A stretch of 64,000 nt of DNA from NCBI GenBank assembly GCA_013399895.1, contig VXBA01003435.1, positions 62,001 through 126,000 of the forward strand, in the 5' to 3' direction. Source of the DNA: Serilophus lunatus (Eukaryota > Chordata > Aves > Passeriformes > Eurylaimidae). Under the pieces are notes generated by a model. The model saw nothing but the letters and a program-made list of their open reading frames with translations, did not search any database and was not told where the DNA came from. Position numbers and translations under genes: made by a program. The first letter of the stretch is position 1. Each line of letters opens with the position of its first letter. Shown one piece after another: positions 38,293 to 49,935 of the stretch.

Positions 38293-39304
38293 TGTAGTGG
38301 GTTGAAAAGGNNNNNNNNNNNNNNNNNNNNNNNNNNNNNNNNNNNNNNNNNNNNNNNNNNNNNNNNNNNNNNNNNNNNNNNNNNNNNNNNNNNNNNNNNN
38401 NNNNNNNNNNNNNNNNNNNNNNNNNNNNNNNNNNNNNNNNNNNNNNNNNNNNNNNNNNNNNNNNNNNNNNNNNNNNNNNNNNNNNNNNNNNNNNNNNNNN
38501 NNNNNNNNNNNNNNNNNNNNNNNNNNNNNNNNNNNNNNNNNNNNNNNNNNNNNNNNNNNNNNNNNNNNNNNNNNNNNNNNNNNNNNNNNNNNNNNNNNNN
38601 NNNNNNNNNNNNNNNNNNNNNNNNNNNNNNNNNNNNNNNNNNNNNNNNNNNNNNNNNNNNNNNNNNNNNNNNNNNNNNNNNNNNNNNNNNNNNNNNNNNN
38701 NNNNNNNNNNNNNNNNNNNNNNNNNNNNNNNNNNNNNNNNNNNNNNNNNNNNNNNNNNNNNNNNNNNNNNNNNNNNNNNNNNNNNNNNNNNNNNNNNNNN
38801 NNNNNNNNNNNNNNNNNNNNNNNNNNNNNNNNNNNNNNNNNNNNNNNNNNNNNNNNNNNNNNNNNNNNNNNNNNNNNNNNNNNNNNNNNNNNNTGGCTTG
38901 ACTCAGCCCACCTCCATCGGCATTGGAGCCACACGAGCACAACTACAGGTTGAAAGCTTCCCCAAATAACATCCCGGGTTGGGGGGGGGAGAACCTTTCA
39001 CTGTGTTGTTGTTTTTTTCAGAGATTCCAGAAGAAAGAGAAAGTGGCTCTTCCTTTTCCACTGCCTCTCTGTGGCCAGTTTGGCTGGCCTTTGAAAGCAG
39101 TTCCCTTATTCCTTTTTTCTTGGTTTTTCCTTTTTGTGGTTTTGCTGGGTGCTTGTTTTTATGTGTTGAGTCTGGGGTTCCCTAAACTGTGTTTTCTTTG
39201 AGCTCCAGACAAATAAAGTGTTTCGCTGTTGTCACATTCTGTCATTCTTCTCGTCATTACTAAGAGTGCCCCCTAGTTAATATTGTGGTGCTTAAACCAC
39301 CACA
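38293..39304 (+). repeat. solo LTR containing an assembly gap, 5-bp duplication
   Basis: It starts TGTAGTGGGTTGAA at 38293 and ends GCTTAAACCACCACA at 39304, with AATAAA at 39212-39217. It is flanked by exact AGTAC copies (38288-38292 and 39305-39309). Only the first 18 bases and the part after 38893 are known because most of the U3 is a run of Ns. The duplication shows that both outer ends belong to one insertion. Its ends resemble those of the antisense LTR at 31954-32881. Confidence 0.88.
38311..38893. other. assembly gap (583 N)
   Basis: A run of 583 n characters. Open frames reported through it are meaningless. True length is unknown if the gap size was estimated. Confidence 1.
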
Positions 39305-39309
39305 AGTAC

Positions 39310-41426
39310 ATTTAAAGTATGTTCTCTGAGGAGAATACCAGCAGTATCCAAGAACAGTTCCTCAAGGTACTGAAGGTTTTAAAGGCTCATAGATTCGCAT
39401 CAGACTGCAGATATCAAATGCAAGATCATGAGAGCTTTATAAAACACATATGGTATTGATTAATAAATCAAACTAAATGCTGGTTTATGACTTTTAACCA
39501 CAATTCGTGGAAACCTAGTGCTGTTGGCTGAAAACAAGAGAGTGTTTTCAGTAATGGTGGTAATTAAATCCACGGAAAATCAAGTCATTATCCAATTCAC
39601 ACAAATTAATATGATACCATAATAAAATATAATAACTGTTTTAGGGTTCAGTTTAGTAGCAAAACCAGGGTTTTACACCTAGGTTTCTTTGCTTTTTGTT
39701 GTTGGTGTTCCAACCTGCTTTTAATTAAAAAGAAACTTTCCTGTAATGAGTTTTGTGGTATACATGACATTTTGCAGAAAAAAATGAAGCAAATATGTTG
39801 TGGACTTTTAAAGTATCTGACACTACTGAAAGATAGCCTCCTGAATGGAATATTATATAACAAATGCTCCGGAAACAAAACATCAGCTGAGGAGAAAATA
39901 TGTAACAGATAAATTGTTTCAGGATGCATTTCTCTGTCACATCAACGTAAATGTGTAGATTGTAATGATGTGTTTCTGAAAAGAGTATTTCAGTAAGGAG
40001 AGAATGAAGAAGAATCTAGCTAGCAAAGCAAAGTGTTCATCACATCTTAGGGCAATTAACTTGTTCCTTGTCAAAAACAATCGCTTCAAACTTGTTTGAA
40101 TATCTCATAACATTCATTACAAGGAATGTATAAGGAATAAGGAATTTTCATAAGGAACGTTAGTGAAAGTCATACTAGAGTTTAGTAGAATTCATGCTGA
40201 GCAATACTAAAATATTAAATATGTTTACAAAATTATATATCTAAATTAATAACATATCCATCAGCCTTTACATTTTCAAATATCCATTTGATTTCTCTCA
40301 TTATCTGATGTGTAAATGGCACCTGCTGGCTACCACATGAAAGTTATAACATTTTGCCTGTGAATAGACTGTATATAATGATGTTAGTCATAGCTGGCTT
40401 TGTCAATATTCCATCCTTACTTAAGCTATGAAAGGAGCAGCCCAACATCTAAAGGCTATGCTGTTAGTCCAAAGGGCTGCCATGGGTTTAGATTTTTGGT
40501 TCTTATAGTACTGTCCACTATTTTCAGACTGCAACACTGATGAATGTTAGGAAAAGGGATAGCTGCTTTTAATGATTGGAGACATGGGATCCTTTGATGA
40601 ATACCTAAAGATTTGAGAACTGAATTAAGATAGGGAAGGTAAAAAGCTTTACTGTGCAGATGGGAGAGACTAAGATAGTGTAGGTATACACAAAATTATC
40701 TTCCTCATGTGGAAACATTGTAGAATCAATCCCTGAGGTATCCCAAAGGACAGAGTACACACAGTGTTGCTTTTGTGAGTGACAACTCTAGGACCATAAT
40801 TTGTAGGGAACTCTCTTTCCTGCTTCTTTACCATACCATGGACACTTTTCTTGTAAACCATGTAGATACTACCATAAATGGTACAGCTTGTGCCTCCAGT
40901 CTAACTAAACTCGGCAGAATATTGTAACTGATGTAAACTTCATTACAAAATAAAATGGTATTTTTTTGCATATCTGATATGTTTGAACTATTCCACAGTA
41001 TCAGAAGAAATACAAGACAAAAGTCTCATGAAGGACCTGAGTACCATCTAAATTAGTCAAAGATTAAATGCTGAGGAATTTTCTTAGCATTTAAGACAAG
41101 CAAAGTGGTATCCAGTGGAAGAAGAATGCAGACTTCAATATGAAGGGCACCGGTGGAAATCAATGTCATGGAGAGTGTGTTGTTCCAGATTTTTTTTTCT
41201 TAAACGGTGCATGCAATTATATATGTAACTGTCTTCCCATGAGAGTCAGTTGTTAAAGTCTGCTATTTCAATAGCAGCAGTACCAACCTTAAAAGACAAT
41301 ATGGGTTCAAAGTTTCTGCTTAAGGCCCCAGAAACTCTTGCCAATAATTTATAGAAGTGTGAGTTTATATAGGTGCTTCTTACCAATATTAGTTCTGAGG
41401 TGCTTGTAGGCACAGAACCAGAGAAC
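39310..41426. other. unannotated AT-rich sequence
   Basis: No repeat, RNA gene or exon was recognised. Confidence 0.4.
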
Positions 41427-42081
41427 CACATAATCATAAAATGGATTGGATTGAAAGGGACCTTAAAAGATCACCTAGTGCCAAATCCTCTGCTATGAGC
41501 ATTTATGTTGCATGAAGCAATGGAGCATGGAGCATTTACAACTTCTCTGGGCAACCTCTTCCAGTGTGTCATCACCCTTATAAAGAATTTCTTCTTTATG
41601 TCAATATAAACCTATACTTTCTCAATTTAAAATGATTTTTCCTTGTCCCTTAATAAAGGTGTTGAACAATAACAGTCCTGGTACAGTCCCCTGCGGGATA
41701 GACCTTGGTACCTACTTCCATTTGGGCTTTGAGCTGTTGACTCCAACACTTTGGATTAAGGCATTCAGCCAATCTGCTATCCATTGAATAGTCTGTCCAT
41801 AAACCCTACCCATATCTCTAAAATTTAGCAAGAAGAACGTTGTGTGGGATGATGTAAAAAGCTTTACAGAAGTCAAGATGGATCGCAACTGCTCTTCCCT
41901 TACTCATCAACATTGTTACTCCATTTTAGAAGGTCACCATATTAGTCAGGCACCATTTGTCTTTGGTGAAGCCATGGTGGCTGTCTCTATTCACCTCCCT
42001 ATTATTTATATGTCTTGACATAGCTTCCAGAAGGAACTGTTGCATGATCTTACTGGGCTAGTTTGTCACTAGTTTCCAAGG

Positions 42082-42110
42082 TCCTTCTTTTTATCCTTCT
42101 TTTTATCCTT
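42082..42110. repeat. 12-bp tandem duplication
   Basis: TCCTTCTTTTTA is present twice in a row (42082-42093, 42094-42105), followed by a third partial TCCTTTT. It lies inside the defective CR1. Confidence 0.8.
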
Positions 42111-43404
42111 TTTAAACAGTGTGATATTTCCCTTTTTCCAGCCTCAGGAAACTTCACCTGATCATGATTACCCTTCAAGTATGATGGAAAAGGGCTTAGT
42201 GACTACATTGGCCAAATCCCTTAGGACCCTGGTATGCATCTAACTGGGTCCCCTGAACTTGTGTGTTTCCCAGATGATCTCAAACCTGATCTTCCTTTAC
42301 AGTGGTTGGGATTTAATTCGCCTTGAGAGTCAGAGACTCAAGACATGTGGGAAGAGCAGCTATTGGTTAAAACTCAGAGGAAAAGTTCTTGAGTAACTCA
42401 GTCTTCTCCATGCCCATTTCCACAAGAACTACTGTCTCATTTAATGAGGAGTGAGGAGGTGAACTATTTCTTTTGTCTTTCTTTTCTAATACACTTGTAA
42501 AACCTCTTTTTTCTCCACATACCTTGACAAATTTAGATCCAGCTATGCCTTAGCTTTCCTGATCTTACACTCTTGGCCAGTATCCTTACATTATTCGCAG
42601 AATGTGTGTCCCTGCTTCCACTGCCTATGCATTTGCTTCTTGTGTTTCAGTTTCACTAGAAGGTCGTTTTCCAGCTATGCTCATCTTTTACTTTCGTTGC
42701 CTAATTTTTGTACATAGGAATCAATATTTCTTGTGCTCTAAAAGAAATCTCCTTACCCCTGAGGTCAGTTTCCCAGGGATCCCATTCACCAGGTTCTTTA
42801 AAAAACTGAAAGTTTCACTTTTTTGGGTCTTGACTATATTATTCACCCATCCTATTTACCTTAAGATCATGAGTTCTGCCAGAGCATGATCACTGTAGTT
42901 CGGGACACCACCAATCTTGACTTTTTCAATAAGCTCATCTGTGTTGGTGAACAACAGCTCTAATAATGCATCTCCTCTGGTTGGACTTTTTATCACCTGG
43001 ATCAGAAATTTGTCCTTAATTTACTCCTACAGTCACATAGACTGCTTGCAGATTGCTGTGCTGCTTTTTCAACAGATGCTAGGGTGGCTGAAGTCCCCTA
43101 GTAGAATCAGGGCCTGCAAGCATTATGCTTCCTGTAGTTGAAGTGAGAACATTTCCTTGAAATCTTCCCCTTGATCAGGCAGCCTGTTCTAAATACCAAC
43201 CACAAGCTTTCCTTTATTGCCTCAGTCTCTCTCTAACTGGTTAAAAGTTAGTCTCTAACTTTCATTCATAAATTCCTGACCTGTGCATTACTGCTTTTCA
43301 AAGACAGAACTCTGCAATCAATCCATCATTTTAGATAAAGAGCAACTTTTTACCTCTACCTCTGTTCCTCATGAACAGTTTACAACCATTGATTGCAGTG
43401 TTCA

Positions 43405-43742
43405 TCATGTGATTCCTCTATGGGGAGACTGAGGACCAGTGTTGAAACTGAGGGCAGGCTCAATAATGGAACATTACAGCCCCTCCCCGAGTCTGAGAGC
43501 AAAGGCAGATGACGGAAAGAAGCCACCTCAGACAAAGACTCAGCATGGGAACATTCAAGCGTGGGAACACCACTCTGACCAATCAGAGAGCAGCACCTCC
43601 GTCTAGGTAGCACCAGTCGGTTAAGAGCTGTATTTGAATCGACCAATTGAAAGGTTTGGCATGAATGTTTGAAAAATATATAAAGAGTAAGAACATGAAT
43701 AAACATGTAGATTTAGCCTTCAGAAAAACTTACACACAGACA
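43405..43742 (+). repeat. ERVK-like solo LTR nested in the CR1 endonuclease region
   Basis: This 338-bp element has a CCAAT box (43579-43583), a TATA box (43677-43685) and AATAAA (43698-43703) only about 13 bases later. It ends ACACACAGACA. Exact 6-bp copies TGTTCA flank it (43399-43404 and 43743-43748), the duplication length of alpha/betaretrovirus-type (ERVK) integrases. Removing the LTR and one TGTTCA rejoins CR1 endonuclease sequence, so the host element was there first. With this duplication the LTR starts TC rather than TG, which may be a mutated terminus. Confidence 0.85.
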
Positions 43743-44057
43743 TGTTCATGTTCCTCTCTTACAATCACCATGATTTTACTGAACTGGTCGTCAGCTTACA
43801 CTGACATTCTTCCAGTCAAATTTCAGTGATAATTATCAGAACATAGATTTCCAGCTGCTTCTGACTCCTCATTTTTCTTACTCATGTTGTATGTGTTGGT
43901 GTAGAGATGCAGTTGGTTGGACTGTTTACTATCTTTTTTCTAGAACATTTTTGGAGGGTTTGAGGGTGTAAGTGACTACTCTGGTAGTTGTATTTATTCA
44001 CTCTATTTCTTGTGAGTACACAAGGATTGGGATTTTGGATCTCACTCTCCAAGTTCC

Positions 44058-45186
44058 TCAGTGTAAAGTGCAATTGACTGTCACCCAGTCTTTCAGCAAA
44101 GATTCACCACTTCTAGATAAATGGATCCCATCTCTCCTAAGTAATTTTTATTTATCAGGAATGGCCCATGACCATAGAAGCCAACGCCCTGGTGATGAGA
44201 CCAGCCACAATGCCAAGTATTGACCTCCACCATGCGTCATCCTCTGCCTGCACCTATATCTGGTAAGATAAAAGAGGACACTTGGGCCCCTATCATCCTC
44301 ACTTGTGCCACTAGGGCTCTGAAGTCCTTTTTGAACTTGCTCAGGTTATGTTTCACTGTGCCATTGGTGCCCATATGGAAAAGAAGTACTGGATAGAATT
44401 CTGTGCTTTTACCCAGTTGATGCAGTCTCACTGTGACATTCCAGATTTCAGCTCCTGGCCAAGTCATAAACTTCTCAGGACTGTATATCAACCCAGCAGA
44501 TTGATGTCCCAGCAGAGTTACCCACTACTAGCACTCTGCTTCCTTTTTCTTCTTTTAGTAAATACAACTAGTATGTTCTTCTCCAGCCTCAGCCTGGGTG
44601 ACTCCACCAGAGCACACCTTGCACAAGTGAAGGTGGAATTCTCCTCCACCCAGAACCTTGGGATAATTTGCAGTGCTCCACATGGGCAGCAGGTTCTCTG
44701 ATAAGAAGCTTTGTCTTGGTGGCCACTTCCACTTGTCCCCAGCTAACCTGGCTGAACAGATGTTGCTGCAGAGCTCAGCCCTCATCTTGTCTCTACCACT
44801 ATACTTATGAAGATGCCAAAGCACTGCTTAATAAACCTTTCTACTTTGGTGAGGTCCTCAAGCTGCTGAGTGGCATGACTGTCAGGGCTGCAGCCTATAC
44901 CTGCAGGGGAGCAGAGCAGGCAGCAGCCTGGCAGCAGGCAGAGTGCACTGTCCTTGCACCAGCTGCAGAGTGAACTGCCATGCCACTTCTCTCAGATACC
45001 TCTCCCTGTTTGCACGACCTGGTCGTGTCACTCCTGGTCATTGGCACTCCCCAGGGATCAGTTTTTTGGACCTTAGCATGGTTTGGACTGGCCATGGAGA
45101 CAGTCAGCCTCCAGAAATCTTGCAAGCCTCCTGCTCTCCTCAGCATGCCACTGGAATGGCTGCTGCTACTGCTGCTGCTAGCATGA
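44058..45186 (-). pseudogene. CR1 ORF1 remnant with SGNH-esterase domain
   Basis: CR1 ORF1 proteins carry an SGNH-type esterase domain of uncertain role in retrotransposition. Here block I reads VLVVGNSAG (44511-44523 region), where the family has GDS: the catalytic Ser is kept and the Asp is Asn. Block III reads FHMGTNG (about 44360-44380) where the family has GTND, so its Asp is lost. Block V reads DGIHLS (44115-44132), keeping the Asp and His of the catalytic set. A WCHHQG-like segment (SHHQGVGFYGHGPF) precedes block V. Block I lies in a different frame from the segment carrying block III, so at least one frameshift separates them. The frame ends at a TGA at 44058-44060, the expected ORF1 end. 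The N-terminal part is not resolvable. It is not functional. Confidence 0.85.
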
Positions 45187-48100
45187 AATTAAATCATAAG
45201 CCAAGCGATAGAAGGATTTGATTTAAACTATTTTACAAAAGTTCTTTATGGGAACAAACAGCAATAAGACGAAATTAAACTTTACAGGTTATTTTTAGCA
45301 ATGGCGAAGCACACTAGAAATGTCTTGAAGTACAAAATTAATGTAATGCAAACATGTGATTAAGTTATTTTTAAACTAAAATAAACAACTGCTAAAAAAG
45401 TAGTATTAATATCTGTAAGCAACTCAGAGATCCCATAAGATAAAAGCAATTATACAAATGTAAATCATTATAGTTACCACAATTCCGGCTAACATAATAC
45501 TTCGCAGAATGATACTGCTGAGGCATTTTTAATACAACTGAAATATCTTTTAAAAGTATTTAAATTATCACACAAATTTAGTCAATGTGGATTTCGGACA
45601 AAACAGCTATTAACTGTATCCTAAAATGTGTATTTTAGAATACATGACAGATTTTCCGTTACTCAATCCATTAGATGAGTCTTGCAGTTAATCATAGCAC
45701 TCTCTACAGCCTCAACAGGAGAATAGTCCCACAGCTACCGCTGTGTCACATTAAGGAGAAGGCATACTCAGTGCCATCCAGGGCTACTGAAGTGAGTGAG
45801 ATAGGCATTTTAGCTTTCTTAACTGTCTGCTGTCTTCCATCTGGAAAACCTGTACCTCAGTCAGTCATTAATTTCTCTACATTCTTTCTCAAATAGCAAC
45901 ATTTTAAAAACATGTCTATGATTCTGCTCTAGACATCTGTATACTTGCATAAAGGCTTGGCTTAGCCTAAACTGTTAGTCTTACTTCAACGGACCTTAAA
46001 CTGGACTCACAGATGCTATACTGACTTAAGCCCAGATGCAGTGACTGATTGTATTTTAGTTTGTTTCTAAACCTCTACATTTTATAAGGTTAAATATTTA
46101 CTTAGTGAAATTGCATAAGAAAGCTAACGTTCAGTGCAAAACAAAACCAGCAAAAACTCCCAGCATGTACAGCCAAGTTATGTGGCAGTATGAGGTTACA
46201 ATAGAAATGCTGACAGAATCTGAACTATAGCTGTTTGAACACGACAAACTGCAGTTGGTCCTCACTTGAACTGGCTATGTATTCCTCAGAACTGGTTCTG
46301 CAACCTTAAACTTGTTATAACTTGTTTCTTAACTACTGTTTCAAAATGTTTCTGATTACAGGAAAAGATTATTTGTCCATTATTTGGTTGGGTTTTTTTT
46401 TCTGTATCTGGCACTCACATGTTTCCTTGAATAGCTTGATCTGTTGTCAGTGTTTGATCTGTTCCCAGTACTTGAAATTATTTTGTTGTTAATATTACAG
46501 ATTGGTACCTCTTCTCTTTTAGAATACAAATTGTAATTGCACTAACAAATTTCTCTACTCCCATACCTGAGATACAAGTTCTTAGTCACTTCTAGCTCAC
46601 ACACATCTTATGTCTACTGTTTTCACCTACTAAAGGATGCAAGAGATTGTATATACTTCCCTTCCTCTCCAGGTCCTGCTGTTTATAATAGTAACAGCTG
46701 GGTGGAGGAAAACTAGCCATTCTCAAACCACAACTACATATATGCAGATCATTAGATAAAAGAGAAAAAAGGACATAAATTGGTAAAAGTGGGTATGAAC
46801 ACTAGCACAGGTTCTCTGATGCCCTTCTGAGCAATCTTTCTGAACCAAGCATAAGACAAGCACAGATTATTTCTCCCCTCTTTCTGCAGCAAAAAGAAAA
46901 TACATTTTGTGTGCAAGAATGATAATCTGCTTCTTGTTTTCCACCTCAGGAAACACAGTTATGTACAGATGAGGTTTCTGGCAGAGTTAGAACTAGTTCC
47001 TTACTGTGTGGAAACATCATTTTCTTTGATTTACAAAATATCTGAGATGACACATTTAGGATAACCTTTTTCTCACATCAGTGAACATTCACTTAAGAGC
47101 ATCATACTCGGTCCCATAAAGATGATGCTGAGTTGTCCAGGTTGTTAAAGCAGTAATTTCTGTATTTTACTTTGGTATGAAATAGAAGTTATGTATTCTT
47201 CTTCTAGAGTATTACTGTTACATCATTCTTCGGAGCATTTTAGTTGTAAGATATTTTTAGGTCATTTTTTTTTATGTTACAGTCATATTTTAGCACTACA
47301 GATAGCTCCCAGTATGTTATTGAAGAATATTTTCCTTTCTGATATGTAATATACTACTACATATTATACTTAATGGACATCTATCAGATTTAATTTGAGT
47401 TGATTTAGATCTGTAAACTGCATTCCCTGTCACTGCTTTCTAGTGCTGCAGTGTATGCAAGTGAATAATTTTCATTTAAATGAGCAACTACTATGCAACA
47501 CCATTGGAAATTGTTAGTGGTAATACGAAAAAAAAAATAACTGATTTCAAAATTAAGTAATATCGCCTGTGAAGCAAACTGAGGAATGATAAGAATATTA
47601 CACATATTGTTCTTCAGTAACTTTATGAACTGAGGAATTATTTATACAGTTATCACAAAATTCCAGAAATGCTGTCTGACAGTTCAGGTCAGCTCAGCTC
47701 TCTTAAATATCTTCACCAGCAAGCATTCTTGTACATTTTTTGTGCTGCAAGAGTTAAGCATGTGTGTGCCTGGCCTTTTTATCAATGAGTAAACTCCATC
47801 CAAGATAAAAGACTTGTGGAAATGATGGAGTGATTCTCAACTAAAGAACTTCCAGTAGAGGTGGTGTCTTGACTAGAAATGTCACTTGTGTAAGTAGCAG
47901 TGTACCAACACTACTATAGTACAGAATTTAGGGAATCATAGAGCAAACTTAAGGCTAATCGTAAAATATTAAGGTGCTATACATTGGAAACAGAACACGA
48001 GAACATGAAATTGATTGAAAGATCTGGAAATCTTGATTAAACACTTCATACAACATGATTAATATCACAGAAATTCAGGGGAATATTTTTTTCTTTTGGA

Positions 48101-49439
48101 GAGTTGATATTCCAAGAAAGACAGGTAAGGAAAGAAATACTGTATATACACTCATCATGTTTATGTCCAGACTATATTAAGTGTTGAGAGAATAATATGC
48201 TTTATCCTGGTGAAAGAGAAATAGTAACCCATACAGTCCTTTATTGAAGGCCTTGATGAAACATTTCTTAACATATTAAAAAATTTAAATACGGTGGCAG
48301 CAAAAAATTTTAACTAAATATTATATAACTGACAATTAGGCTCATGAAATGTACTAGGGAAAAAACTTTGTTTATGACATTTGCAGGAAACCAACTCATT
48401 TTGATTCAGTTCTGCCTAAAAGAGAGAATTGATTGAGATGCAAAAAGGTTCATTGTAATATAGGTTGGAAATAATCATAAGATGATAACATAAACAGAAC
48501 TGTGAACTCTCTTTTATAGAGAGTTCATGTGGTACAACACTTGGGAAGATAATCTGAAAGATATAGGAATTCAACAAATCTAGCACTTACTGGAAGAAAC
48601 CATATTAATGCACGATACCAAATTACCTAATAAAAGAAGAAGATGGTAAGCCCAGTTAGATAGCATTTTAAATACTTAGGGTGTCCTTAGGGACTTTAAA
48701 AGCAGAGTGAAATCATATAAAAGGGTCCTATGGTTGTGGGTCATATAACTAAGTTTAGAAAGAAGGAACCTATAGTTGTAAGGATAAATCCAGAAACACA
48801 AGAGAGCATATGAGTATCAATTAGCAAGAGAAGAACAGAAAATCATGTTCTAAAACTGCATAAGAGAAAAACTATAAGAAATTCTGGACCAAGTGCAATT
48901 CAGAAAAAAAAAAAAACAAACCCAAAGACTAAATAACAACTGGAGCTTTCTGTTCTTTCTTTTTTGAATTCTGAGTTGAAACTTGATTGCAAAAGTAATG
49001 TTTAACAAGACGATGATGACACAGGTCTGACTCTGGAAAGAAAAAGTCACTGGTGATAGTTGTATTTAAGTTGCAAGTGTTTCTCAAAATCACATTAAAG
49101 TGTTTATGGCACTGCATGAAGAATTTGAAACATTAATGGTACTTTTGGAAAATGTGATGAGTAAGAAAAGCCTTAGAGGACTGAAACTAGAGCAAAAATA
49201 TTCATATGCATGTCTTCAAAAATGCAAAACAGTGAGGGAAAAGAGAGCTGAAAACTGGTTAGGTTTGGTTCCAGAACAGTTCTAGAATATATAGTTAACT
49301 AGTTGCTACATCTAGATAACTAAAAAATAATTAAGAGAAAGATTTAAATAATGAAGTTGTAGCTTAAATTTTCAGTAAATGTACATTTAAACTAAACTGA
49401 AGAAGTCTGTATATGTGAAAGGATAAGATGTGGACACAA
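45187..49439. other. unannotated AT-rich sequence
   Basis: No repeat family, RNA gene or exon was recognised in these 4.2 kb. Confidence 0.4.
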
Positions 49440-49935
49440 TGTACTCTACCGCTGACCATAATGGGGCAGTGGAGCGAAGCAGTCAATTGCTTGCCCAGCA
49501 CTGTTTGACAGAAATTTTCTTTCAGCCCTCTACAACAGGGAATACAATTATTCAGCTCTACTTAGCACTGGTGATCCTTGGTCGCCTAAAAAGAGGACTA
49601 CATATATGGCAAACATGTTAGAGAGTACACCAAGGAAAAATAATCAAATTGCCTCTGCCTGAGGCAGGAAGCAGGAAGACATAGTCTTCTAATTATAATG
49701 GGTTTCTTTGAAGAAGTAATGAAGACCATAGGAAAGGACAAGTAGCAAAAGACTGTAGATAAAATATTGACTTTCTTTTTAATGTTATGAGGCAGTGGAC
49801 CAGACTACTGCATATTATCATAAAACTGTTGCCATTGTGGTTTTCAAGAGCAGATTAGAAAAATATTTGTTAGGATGTCCTCATTGTATGATGATGACTC
49901 AGGTGATTTTTCAAGATCACTTCTAATCTTAGAGC
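49440..49935 (+). repeat. ancient CR1-like LINE fragment
   Basis: The right half follows a CR1-like 3' region: TTTTCAAGAGCAGATTAGAAAAATATTTGTTAGG (49839-49872), GATGACTCAGGTGATTTTTCAAGATCACTTCTAATCTTAG (about 49894-49932). The left half shows only scattered similarity (for example CACTGGTGATCCTTGG, TAATCAAATTG). It is much more diverged than the other CR1 copies. Confidence 0.45.

Larger units (their letters stand above)
41640..43960 (-). pseudogene. CR1 ORF2 remnant (endonuclease and partial reverse transcriptase)
   Basis: ORF2 of CR1 encodes an APE-type endonuclease followed by reverse transcriptase, which nick the target and copy the RNA in place. In order on the minus strand I see an endonuclease start near 43910, an ITE-like motif near 43830, GDFSHP (about 43090) and SDH (42886-42894). 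Then come RT motif A as LDFCKAFYII (the second Asp changed to Tyr) and motif B as IPQGTVPGLLLFN. Motif C (FADD) and everything up to the 3' end is deleted at about 41655. Multiple stops and shifts occur, and the LTR at 43405-43742 splits the endonuclease region. It is non-functional. Confidence 0.85.
41427..45186 (-). mobile_element. near-full-length but defective CR1 LINE, interrupted by a nested LTR
   Basis: Read on the minus strand from about 45186 down, it carries an ORF1 region with an esterase domain (stop at 44058-44060), a linker, and ORF2. ORF2 starts with the endonuclease region (the LYTN start near 43910, GDFSHP near 43078-43102 and SDH at 42886-42894) and continues to reverse transcriptase (LDFCKAF near 41854-41880, IPQGTV near 41682-41699). 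After the FNT that follows, the sequence jumps to the CR1 3' end, so the FADD active site and thumb are deleted. The end at 41427-41450 is the usual CR1 terminus. Frameshifts and stops break both frames. The LTR at 43405-43742 is a later insertion. The 5' limit is approximate. Confidence 0.9.

Noticed and set aside
38263..38942. Open frames of more than 200 codons
   Set aside because: They consist mainly of X from the 583-N gap.
45160..45180. CTG trinucleotide expansion
   Set aside because: Only about six interrupted units at the 5' end of the CR1. Too short to be notable.
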